The position numbers and the translations under genes were made by a program. Shown one piece after another: positions 34,651-42,112 of a stretch of DNA of 64,000 bases (positions are counted from its first letter, which is position 1; every line of letters starts with the position of its first letter). The stretch spans positions 29,154-93,153 of the forward strand of contig DVGH01000020.1 in assembly GCA_018712865.1 (NCBI GenBank), in the 5' to 3' direction. The notes under the pieces are model-generated. The model was given only the letters and a program-made list of their open reading frames with translations. It was not told the DNA's origin and made no database searches. Source of the stretch: Scatavimonas merdipullorum (GTDB lineage Bacteria; Bacillota; Clostridia; Oscillospirales; Acutalibacteraceae).

Positions 34651-36389
34651 AAACAAAAAAAGCCGTTGTGCGCATTTTGTCTTACACAAAGCCCTATCTG
34701 CGTTATCTGTTGGGCGCGCTGCTGTGCGCGGTGGTAAGTGTTTGCCTTACGCTTTTGGGGCCGGTGCTGGTGGGCGATGCAATTGATTTTATTATTGCAA
34801 AGGGGCAGGTGGATTTTGCAAATGTGGCGAAAATTCTGCTGGTTTTGCTTATAACAATCGGGGGTGTTGCGCTTTTTCAGTGGCTTATGGCGTTGTGCAC
34901 CAATGCGGTCAGCTATTATACCGTGCGCGATATGCGGCGGGAGGCGTTTAAAAAGCTGCACGACGTACCGCTTAAATATATTGACACAACGATGCACGGC
35001 GATTTGATCAGCCGGATTGTCAACGATATCGACGCGGTCGGCGACGGGCTTTTGCAGGGAATTACACAGCTGTTTTCGGGGCTGGTCACCATTGTGGGAA
35101 CAGTGGTGTTTATGCTGGCCATCAACATACAGATTGCACTGGTGGTTGTGCTGATTACACCGCTGTCCCTGTTTGTTGCGGCATTTATTGCAAGGCTTTC
35201 CGCCAAAATGTTTAAAGAGCAGCAGCAGACGCAGGGGGAGATCAGCGGCTATATAGAAGAAGTCATAGGAAATCAAAAGGTTGTAAAGGCTTTTCTTCGG
35301 GAAGAAAAAAGCGCAGAAACTTTTGAAGAAATCAACCAAAGGCTGTATGTCTGTGGGAAAAAGGCGCAGTTTGCTTCGTCCCTTGCAAATCCAAGCACGC
35401 GTTTTGTAAACGGGATCGTATATGCAGCGGTCGGGGTGATCGGCGCGGTAAGTGCGGTAAGCGGGTTGCTTACCGTTGGGCAGATATCGTGCTTTCTGAC
35501 CTATGCAAATCAGTACACAAAGCCGTTTAACGAGGTCACGGGCGTGATTGCACAGCTGCAGACGGCTGTTGCAGGAGCAAAGCGCGTGTTTGCTCTGCTG
35601 GACCAGACAAACCAGTCCCCGGACAAAGAGGGCGCATATGTCCTGCACAGCTGTAAGGGACAGATAGATATAGACAATATCAGCTTTTCCTATACGCCGC
35701 AGCAAAAGCTGATCGAGCATTTTTGCCTGCATGTTCAGCCGGGACAAAGAGTGGCAATTGTGGGACCCACAGGCTGTGGAAAAACAACAATCATCAACCT
35801 GCTCATGCGGTTTTACGATGTAAACAGCGGGAAAATTTGCATCGACGGCGTGGATATACGCCAGGTCACGCGCGAAAGCCTGCGCAGCCAGTACGGTATG
35901 GTTTTACAGGAAAGCTGGCTGTATCATGCAACGGTGCGGGAAAACATTGCCTATGGCAAGCCGGACGCAAAGCAGGAGGAAATTGAAGCGGCTGCAAAGG
36001 CGGCCTATGCGCACGGCTTTATCTGCCAGCTGGAAAACGGCTATGATACCATTGTAACAGAACAGGGTGCAAACCTTTCACAGGGACAGCGGCAGCTTTT
36101 ATGTATTGCCCGGGTCATGCTATGCAACCCACCCATGCTGATTTTGGATGAAGCGACCAGCAGCATTGACACGCTGACCGAGCAGCGCGTGCAAAAGGCG
36201 TTTCAAAAAATGATGCAGGGCAGGACAAGCTTTATTGTCGCACACAGGCTTTCCACCATTCAAGAGGCGGACGTGATTCTTGTTATGCAAAACGGCAATA
36301 TTGTAGAGCAGGGCACGCATACGTCCCTTTTGCAAAAGGGCGGCTTTTACAGCCGGCTTTACAACAGCCAGTTTGCACCTGTAAAATAG
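34647..36389 (+). CDS. heterodimeric ABC exporter, catalytic subunit
   Basis: A 580-residue partner half-transporter with the same TM6-ATPase plan. It has an intact Walker A (GPTGCGKTT), Walker B with catalytic Glu (MLILDEATSSID) and switch His (VAHRLST). Its own signature is altered to LSQGQ (477-481, Gln479 for Gly). It thus supplies the active nucleotide site completed by LSGGQ of the upstream partner, while its LSQGQ faces the partner's defective site. The complementarity shows that the two function as an obligate pair. Start and upstream stop overlap as ATGA. Confidence 0.93.
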   Translation: MKTKKAVVRILSYTKPYLRYLLGALLCAVVSVCLTLLGPVLVGDAIDFIIAKGQVDFANVAKILLVLLITIGGVALFQWLMALCTNAVSYYTVRDMRREAFKKLHDVPLKYIDTTMHGDLISRIVNDIDAVGDGLLQGITQLFSGLVTIVGTVVFMLAINIQIALVVVLITPLSLFVAAFIARLSAKMFKEQQQTQGEISGYIEEVIGNQKVVKAFLREEKSAETFEEINQRLYVCGKKAQFASSLANPSTRFVNGIVYAAVGVIGAVSAVSGLLTVGQISCFLTYANQYTKPFNEVTGVIAQLQTAVAGAKRVFALLDQTNQSPDKEGAYVLHSCKGQIDIDNISFSYTPQQKLIEHFCLHVQPGQRVAIVGPTGCGKTTIINLLMRFYDVNSGKICIDGVDIRQVTRESLRSQYGMVLQESWLYHATVRENIAYGKPDAKQEEIEAAAKAAYAHGFICQLENGYDTIVTEQGANLSQGQRQLLCIARVMLCNPPMLILDEATSSIDTLTEQRVQKAFQKMMQGRTSFIVAHRLSTIQEADVILVMQNGNIVEQGTHTSLLQKGGFYSRLYNSQFAPVK

Positions 36390-36423
36390 CCCGGCGCACA
36401 AAGCTTATACAGGCTTATGAGCA

Positions 36424-36452
36424 TTGACAAAAGGCCGCTGCAATGGGATAAT
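36424..36452 (+). promoter_or_regulatory. promoter of valS
   Basis: TTGACA (36424-36429), a 17-bp spacer and GATAAT (36447-36452). The leader to the valS start is only about 75 bp, so no T-box fits. Confidence 0.75.
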
Positions 36453-36530
36453 AAAACGGATAGTTATAAATGAGCGCGGGCGTTTAGAAAAAAGCGGCAA
36501 GGCCCGGCCGCACAGAGGGAAAGGAAGAGG

Positions 36531-39158
36531 ATGATGGCAAAGCAGCTTGCAAAGGCTTATGACCCCAAGGAGGTAGAGGACAGAATTTATGATTTTTGGA
36601 TGGAAGGCAACTACTTCCATGCAGAAATAGACCCGGATAAAAAACCGTATACGATCATCATGCCGCCGCCAAATATTACAGGGCAGCTGCATATGGGGCA
36701 TGCGCTGGACGAAACGTTGCAGGATATTTTGATCCGCTTCCGCCGTATGCAGGGCTACTGCGCCTTGTGGCTGCCCGGTACGGACCATGCCTCCATTGCG
36801 ACAGAGGCAAAGATTGTGGAAGCCATGAAGGAAGAAGGCATAACAAAGGAGCAAATTGGAAGGGAAGCGTTCTTACAGCGTGCCTGGGACTGGAAGAAGG
36901 TTTACGGCGGCCGCATTGTGGAGCAGCTGAAAAAGCTTGGGTGCTCCTGCGACTGGCAGCGGGAACGTTTTACTATGGACGAGGGCTGTTCTAAAGCCGT
37001 GCGGGAGGTGTTTGTCCGCCTGTATGAAAAAGGGCTGATTTACAGGGGCGAGCGGATCATCAACTGGTGCCCGCACTGCCGCACCTCCATATCAGACGCA
37101 GAGGTAGAGTTTGCAGAGCACGACGGCTTCTTCTGGCATTTGCGGTATCCGCTCAAGGATAAAAGCGGGTATGTACAGCTTGCGACCACAAGGCCGGAAA
37201 CCCTGCTGGGCGACACGGCCGTTGCTGTGCATCCGGACGATGAAAGGTATAAAAAGCTTATAGGGAAAACCCTCATTTTGCCGCTTGTGGGAAGGGAAAT
37301 CCCCATTGTTGCAGATACGTATGTCGAGCCGGAATTTGGAACAGGCGTTGTAAAAATTACGCCTGCGCATGACCCCAACGACTTTGAGGTCGGCCTGCGC
37401 CATAATCTTCCCGTGATCAATGTTCTGGACGACAACGCTGTTATGAACGAAAACGCCGGCGAGCGTTATGTGGGGCTGGACCGGTATGAGGCAAGAAAAA
37501 GGATTGTGCAGGATCTGCAGGAGCAGGGCTTTCTTGTAAAAACAGAACCGATCAAGCACAATGTGGGAGCCTGCTACCGCTGTAAGACAGTGGTAGAGCC
37601 AAAGGTTTCCAAGCAGTGGTTTGTAAAAATGCAGCCTTTGGCGGAGCCGGCGATAAAATGCGTAAAGGATGGGGAAACGACCATTATCCCCGAACGGTTT
37701 GAAAAGGTTTACTTCCATTGGATGGAAAATATTAAGGATTGGTGTATTTCCCGCCAGCTGTGGTGGGGCCACAGAATCCCTGCGTGGTACTGCGGCGACT
37801 GCGGCGCGGTAACGGTAAGCAGGGAAGAGCCGCAGGTATGTTCTGCGTGCGGCAGCCGCTGCATACACCAGGATGAAGACACGCTCGACACATGGTTTTC
37901 GTCTGCCCTGTGGCCGTTTTCTACACTTGGCTGGCCGGAAAAAACGCCGGAGCTTGCCTATTTTTATCCGACCAGCACGTTGGTTACGGGCTATGACATT
38001 ATTTTCTTCTGGGTTGCCAGGATGATCTTTTCCGGCTGCGAGCATATGCACAAACCGCCGTTTGATACGGTGTTTATTCATGGGATCATCCGTGATGAAA
38101 ACGGGGTGAAAATGTCAAAATCATTGGGAAATGGGATTGATCCGCTTGAAATCATAGAGCAATACGGCGCAGACGCGCTGCGCTTTTTCCTGGCAACGGG
38201 CAATTCGCCCGGAAACGATATGCGTTTTTCCCAAAAGCGTGTGGAAGCATGCCGCAACTTTGCAAATAAACTGTGGAACGCCGCGCGCTTTGTACACATG
38301 CATATTGACGGGTTTACCGTAAAGAACGAGCTTCCAAAAGAGCTGGCCACAGAGGATAAATGGATTGTAAGTACGCTCAACCGCGTAGCAAAGGAAGTTA
38401 CCGAAAATCTTGAAAAATATGAGCTGGGCGTTGCCGTGCAGAAACTGTACGATTTTATTTGGGACTGCTACTGTGACTGGTATATTGAACTGGCAAAAGC
38501 AAGGCTGCAGCAGGAAGGGTCCTCTGCACAAAATGCAAGGCAGGTGCTGGTTTGGGTGTTGGATAAAATTTTGCTGCTGCTGCATCCGTTTATGCCGTAT
38601 ATTACAGAGGAAATCTGGCAGACAATCCCGCATGCGGGGCAGACCATCATGCTTGCAAAGTACCCTGTATTTCAGGCGGAAAACGACTATCCGCAGGCAA
38701 CCGAAGAAATGGAAGCCGTAATGGAGGCGATTCGCGCAATCCGTAACCGCCGCGCGGAAATGAACGTGCCGCCCGCAAGAAAAGCAAAGGTGTACGTTGC
38801 AACGCAGAAGGCCTCTGTTTTTGAAAACGGTGCGCAATTTATTTGCAAGCTTGCTTTTGCAAGCGACGTAGAGGTTGGCGCATCGTTTGAAATGGACGGT
38901 GCGGTCACAGCCGTTACGGCCGATGCAAAAATTTATATACCAATGGAAGAGCTTGTAGACCGGGAAAAAGAACTTGCGCGGCTGGAGAAGGAACTTGCCG
39001 CCACACAGAAAAGATTTGCGCAGTCACAGGGAAAGCTGCAAAACGAAGGCTTTTTGGCAAAAGCGCCGGAACATGTGATCGAAACGGTCCGGCAGCAGGC
39101 ACAGAAGGAGCAGGAGAAAATTTCCATGATCCAGGCGGCGATCCAGGCGCTGCAATAA
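36531..39158 (+). CDS. valS: valyl-tRNA synthetase
   Basis: An 875-residue class I aminoacyl-tRNA synthetase charging tRNA-Val. HIGH-equivalent HMGH is at 54-57 (PPNITGQLHMGHAL). The CP1 editing domain occupies the middle (LATTRPETLLGDTAVAVHP, TPAHDPNDFEVG) and includes a zinc-ribbon-like CGDCG/CSACG region near 420-445. KMSKS is at 527-531, followed by an anticodon-binding domain and the C-terminal coiled coil (about 810-875) typical of ValRS. Length is standard. Two adjacent ATGs (36531, 36534) are possible starts after GGAAGAGG. truB follows after 11 bp. Confidence 0.98.
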   Translation: MMAKQLAKAYDPKEVEDRIYDFWMEGNYFHAEIDPDKKPYTIIMPPPNITGQLHMGHALDETLQDILIRFRRMQGYCALWLPGTDHASIATEAKIVEAMKEEGITKEQIGREAFLQRAWDWKKVYGGRIVEQLKKLGCSCDWQRERFTMDEGCSKAVREVFVRLYEKGLIYRGERIINWCPHCRTSISDAEVEFAEHDGFFWHLRYPLKDKSGYVQLATTRPETLLGDTAVAVHPDDERYKKLIGKTLILPLVGREIPIVADTYVEPEFGTGVVKITPAHDPNDFEVGLRHNLPVINVLDDNAVMNENAGERYVGLDRYEARKRIVQDLQEQGFLVKTEPIKHNVGACYRCKTVVEPKVSKQWFVKMQPLAEPAIKCVKDGETTIIPERFEKVYFHWMENIKDWCISRQLWWGHRIPAWYCGDCGAVTVSREEPQVCSACGSRCIHQDEDTLDTWFSSALWPFSTLGWPEKTPELAYFYPTSTLVTGYDIIFFWVARMIFSGCEHMHKPPFDTVFIHGIIRDENGVKMSKSLGNGIDPLEIIEQYGADALRFFLATGNSPGNDMRFSQKRVEACRNFANKLWNAARFVHMHIDGFTVKNELPKELATEDKWIVSTLNRVAKEVTENLEKYELGVAVQKLYDFIWDCYCDWYIELAKARLQQEGSSAQNARQVLVWVLDKILLLLHPFMPYITEEIWQTIPHAGQTIMLAKYPVFQAENDYPQATEEMEAVMEAIRAIRNRRAEMNVPPARKAKVYVATQKASVFENGAQFICKLAFASDVEVGASFEMDGAVTAVTADAKIYIPMEELVDREKELARLEKELAATQKRFAQSQGKLQNEGFLAKAPEHVIETVRQQAQKEQEKISMIQAAIQALQ

Positions 39159-39169
39159 AGGATGGTTTT

Positions 39170-40084
39170 GTGAACGGGGTTATAATCATAGACAAGCCGC
39201 AGGGTTTTACGTCTTTCGACGTGATTGCGGTTATGCGCAGGCTTTGTGCGCAGAGGAAAATCGGACATACAGGCACGCTCGACCCTATGGCTACGGGCGT
39301 GCTTCCTTTGCTTTTGGGCAGTGCAACGCGCGCACAGGCGCTGATACCCGACAGCGATAAGGAATATGTTGCACAATTTCAGCTTGGAATAACCACAGAT
39401 ACGCTGGACAGTACAGGGAAAACGCTTACGCAGAAGCCGTATACGGGCATTGGACGGCAGCAGATTTTACAGGTGTGCGCACAGTTTGAGGGGAAAATTA
39501 TGCAGACGCCGCCAATGTATTCTGCTGTGCAAAAAGATGGGCAGAGGCTGTATGATCTGGCAAGAAAGGGAGTAACCGTAGAGCGGGCGCCGCGGCCGGT
39601 GGCTATTCGGGCGCTTTCCCTGCAGGATTACCGGGAAAAAGAAGGAACGGGGACCATAAGGGTAAGCTGCTCCAAAGGAACGTATATCCGAAGCCTGGTC
39701 GACGATATGGGGGCGGCGCTGGGCTGCGGCGCCGTTTTGACAGGGCTTAGGCGCACAGGCGCCTGCGGGTTTACACTGGAACAGGCGGCAACGCTGGAGC
39801 AGATGCAGGCGCTTGCGCAGCAAAACCTTACTGAACAGCGCCTTTTGCCCACGGAGCATCTGTTTTTATGCTATCGCGCGCTTGTCGTTACAGAAAGGCA
39901 GGCGACCCGTTTTAAAAATGGTGGGGCGCTGGATCTTACAAGAACTTCGTTACATAATGGGGATTGTCAAGACGGCAGTCTTTTCCGTGTAAAAGATCCA
40001 CAGGGCGTGTTCTTAGGGCTGGGCGTTGTGCGCAAGGCGCGCGGACAACTGGCGGTATGGAAGCTTTTTTGCGCGCAGGGATAA
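39170..40084 (+). CDS. truB: tRNA pseudouridine-55 synthase TruB
   Basis: A 304-residue enzyme that isomerises U55 in the T-loop of tRNAs. The catalytic Asp38 sits in GHTGTLDPMATGVLPLLLG. Other conserved parts are KEYVAQFQLGITTDTLD and the CSKGTYIRSLVDDMGAALG motif, and a C-terminal PUA-like region is present. The start is GTG with AGGAT nine bases upstream. It is probably co-transcribed with valS and ends at a strong terminator. Confidence 0.96.
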   Translation: MNGVIIIDKPQGFTSFDVIAVMRRLCAQRKIGHTGTLDPMATGVLPLLLGSATRAQALIPDSDKEYVAQFQLGITTDTLDSTGKTLTQKPYTGIGRQQILQVCAQFEGKIMQTPPMYSAVQKDGQRLYDLARKGVTVERAPRPVAIRALSLQDYREKEGTGTIRVSCSKGTYIRSLVDDMGAALGCGAVLTGLRRTGACGFTLEQAATLEQMQALAQQNLTEQRLLPTEHLFLCYRALVVTERQATRFKNGGALDLTRTSLHNGDCQDGSLFRVKDPQGVFLGLGVVRKARGQLAVWKLFCAQG

Positions 40085-40095
40085 AAGAAGAATTT

Positions 40096-40143
40096 CCCCG
40101 GCTGTGAAGGGTAAAGGGTTCCCTTATGCAGCCGGGGGTTTTT
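40096..40143 (+). terminator. terminator of valS-truB
   Basis: CCCCGGCTG (40096-40104) pairs with CAGCCGGGG (40129-40137), with inner AGGG/CCCT, followed by TTTTT. Confidence 0.88.
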
Positions 40144-40250
40144 ATGTAGCTTTTGTAAAAAAGACAAGCTTTTTGTTTATAAAATACAAAAAAATAACAG
40201 AAAATCTATAAAAAATGCTGCTTTTTAAAAGAGATGGTACTTTCATACAT

Positions 40251-40282
40251 TTTACACACTGGTTACGAATTTGTAACAAATT
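40251..40282 (+). promoter_or_regulatory. candidate operator: 11-bp-spaced repeats and palindrome
   Basis: TTTACA (40251), GTTACG (40262) and GTAACA (40273) are spaced exactly 11 bp. AATTTG-TAA-CAAATT (40268-40282) is a perfect palindrome. It could be a PhoP-type or another regulator's site. No promoter is at the distance seen for pstS. Confidence 0.35.
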
Positions 40283-40431
40283 ATTCGTGAAAAATGTATA
40301 AAATTAAGCGCCTGTTTAGCTAAATTTCGCAGAAACACCGCGTTTTTGAGCAATTTCCAAAACTTTACAAAGTTGTAATAATATTGTAAACTAGAAACCG
40401 TTGCAAAACCGCAGCAATAAAATGCAGAATC

Positions 40432-40468
40432 AAAAAGGAGTGAACGAGGAGCCAAGCTCCCACTTTTT
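40432..40468 (+). promoter_or_regulatory. stem-loop around the ribosome site of the BIG2/SleB gene
   Basis: AAAAA (40432-40436) and GTG (40440-40442) can pair with CAC-TTTTT (40461-40468) directly before the ATG, bulging the GGA of AAGGAG. GGAGC (40448-40452) pairs with GCTCC (40456-40460) inside. Both possible Shine-Dalgarno sequences are therefore in structure and far (15 and 27 bases) from the start. Confidence 0.45.
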
Positions 40469-41968
40469 ATGAGGAAAAAAGCGATTGCACTGCTTCTTTG
40501 CGTTGCCTTGGTAGCCTGCAGCATTTTGGGTCTGACCGTAAGCGCAAAAGAAGTAACGGAAGAAGTATTACAACTGAATGTAAACCAGATAGAACTGAAG
40601 GTAGGGGCATCTCAGCCGCTGGAAACCAATTTGCAGTTTACAGAAGAAGAGGCCGCTGCGCAAAGGATTATCTGGCAGTCTGATGACAACAGCGTGGCAA
40701 CGGTAAATTCAAACGGCGTGCTCAGGGCAAAGACTCCGGGGACGACAACCGTTACCTGTTTGCTTGCAGACAGAAAAACCAATGCAATGCTGGCAAGCGA
40801 CACTTGCGAGGTTACCGTTTCTTACGCCAATACGCTGGTATTGAACACGCATGCGATCAAATGGCCCGTTGGAAGGGCCGGGTCGTATAAGCCACAGATT
40901 ACAGGCGATACGTCGGCTGTGCAGACCGTGTGGAAATCCAACAATACAAAGGTTGCAACGGTCAATGCAAATGGCAAGCTGTTTGCTGTAGGCAAGGGCA
41001 GCGCGACCATCACCTGCACGCTGGTGGATAAGAAAACGGGCGCTACAGTTGCGACCGACACCTGCAGCGTTACCGTATACCAGCCGGTAAGCAAAATTAC
41101 GTTGAATACGCACGCGATCAAATGGCCTGTGGGCAGAGCGGGGTCGTATAAGCCCACGGTGTCCCCTGCAAGCGCAAACAACAAAGCGCTTACCTGGAAA
41201 TCCAGCAATACAAAGGTTGCCACCGTAGATGCAAACGGCAAGCTGCGGGCGGTTGCGCCCGGCACGGCGACGATTACATGCACTGCCAAGGACGGCAGCG
41301 GGGTTAAAGATACCTGTAAGGTGACCGTGTACCAACCTGTTACAAAAGTAAAGCTTAATACAAATAAAATCAGCTGGGAGGTTGGCACCAGTGGTTCGTT
41401 TAAGCCGACAGTGTCGCCAAGCAACGCAACCAATAAGGCGCTTACCTGGAAATCCAGCAATACAAAGGTTGCAACGGTCAATGCAAACGGCAAGCTGACA
41501 GCAGTCAGCCCAGGAACCACGACGATTACGTGTACCGCCAAGGACGGCAGCGGCAAAAAGGATACCTGCGTCGTTACCGTAAAGGCAAAGAAATATACGC
41601 AGGACGACCTGTTCTGCATGGCAGCCGTGATCTGGCAGGAGGCCGGCGCGCTGTATTGCAGCGACCAGCTGCAGCTGATGGTTGGCAACGTTGTGATGAA
41701 CCATGTTGCGCATCCCAGCTTCCCCAATACGGTAAGAGGCGTTATCACACGGCCCGGCGCGTATGGTACGATGGGCTGGACGGGTGTGAGCATCCCGACG
41801 CCGACAGACGCGTTTATGGAGCGCGCGATTGACAGATGCTATGCAAATGCAAAGAAAATTCTGGAGGGTACAAGAGTGCTCCCGGAAAACGTGATCTATC
41901 AGGCGGGCTTTGTACAGGGCAGCGGTGTTTATGCGTACCGGGAAGGCGTATACTTCTGTTATGAATAA
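40469..41968 (+). CDS. secreted protein with four BIG2 domains and a SleB/CwlJ-type hydrolase domain
   Basis: A 499-residue exported protein with a signal peptide at 1-26. Four bacterial Ig-like (BIG2) domains follow at about 31-117, 124-203, 206-286 and 290-371, recognisable by W-S-x-N-x-x-VATV-x-NG-L and G-T-x-TITCT repeats. Residues 375-499 form a Hydrolase_2 (SleB/CwlJ) domain with the catalytic-type Glu in VIWQEAG and the family stretch NVVMNHVAHPSFPNTVRGVI. It should attach to the cell surface and cleave peptidoglycan, as a lytic transglycosylase if like SleB. BIG2 repeats are unusual in spore-cortex enzymes, so a vegetative wall role is equally possible. YpeB, the SleB partner, is encoded at 13321. 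Confidence 0.88.
   Translation: MRKKAIALLLCVALVACSILGLTVSAKEVTEEVLQLNVNQIELKVGASQPLETNLQFTEEEAAAQRIIWQSDDNSVATVNSNGVLRAKTPGTTTVTCLLADRKTNAMLASDTCEVTVSYANTLVLNTHAIKWPVGRAGSYKPQITGDTSAVQTVWKSNNTKVATVNANGKLFAVGKGSATITCTLVDKKTGATVATDTCSVTVYQPVSKITLNTHAIKWPVGRAGSYKPTVSPASANNKALTWKSSNTKVATVDANGKLRAVAPGTATITCTAKDGSGVKDTCKVTVYQPVTKVKLNTNKISWEVGTSGSFKPTVSPSNATNKALTWKSSNTKVATVNANGKLTAVSPGTTTITCTAKDGSGKKDTCVVTVKAKKYTQDDLFCMAAVIWQEAGALYCSDQLQLMVGNVVMNHVAHPSFPNTVRGVITRPGAYGTMGWTGVSIPTPTDAFMERAIDRCYANAKKILEGTRVLPENVIYQAGFVQGSGVYAYREGVYFCYE
40838..41590 (+). repeat. tandem BIG2-coding repeats
   Basis: Three units of about 240-260 bp are near-identical over long stretches, for example around 40845 and 41104, or 41195 and 41440. 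This indicates recent internal duplication and a potential for copy-number variation by recombination. Confidence 0.8.
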
Positions 41969-41991
41969 GAAAAAATGATAAAAATAAAAAC

Positions 41992-42026
41992 AAAACCGCC
42001 CGCAAGCATTGCTTGCGGGCGGTTTT
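41992..42026. terminator. bidirectional terminator between convergent genes
   Basis: AAAACCGCCCGCAAGC (41992-42007) and GCTTGCGGGCGGTTTT (42011-42026) form a 16-bp perfect stem with a 3-nt loop. It has A/T runs at both sides and serves both the BIG2/SleB gene and the LRR-dockerin gene. Confidence 0.92.
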
Positions 42027-42112
42027 ACATGCCTGCGCAGGCTTTAAAAAGCCGAACAAAGTCCACCGCTCTGCTTTTGTAGTTGGAAAGAAAAGGGGCA
42101 AGGCCGGTGAGT

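Larger units (their letters stand above)
40085..40468 (+). other. intergenic region truB-BIG2/SleB protein
   Basis: This 384-bp AT-rich gap holds the truB terminator, three TTTAC/GTTAC/GTAAC-type elements at 11-bp steps (40251-40278), palindromes at 40268-40282 and 40361-40374, a weak promoter (TTTACA 40364, TAAACT 40387) and a structured ribosome site (40432-40468). No gene is seen in it. Confidence 0.6.

Noticed and set aside
34062..35747. Long open frame (561 codons) on the minus strand
   Set aside because: It lies antisense to two clearly real ABC exporter genes, is rich in His/Gln/Cys/Arg as complement frames are, and shows no domain or ribosome site.
36390..36530. Possible T-box upstream of valS
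   Set aside because: The leader after the promoter is only about 75 nt and lacks the AGGGTGG-ACCGCG motif.
37092..38081. 329-codon minus-strand frame
   Set aside because: Antisense to valS, which is beyond doubt; no start signal.
40838..41590. CRISPR-like regular repeats
   Set aside because: The repeats are in-frame protein-coding BIG2 units of about 250 bp, with no short repeat/spacer structure.
40822..41793. Long minus-strand frames opposite the BIG2 protein
   Set aside because: Their internal repeats merely mirror the BIG2 repeats of the plus strand.
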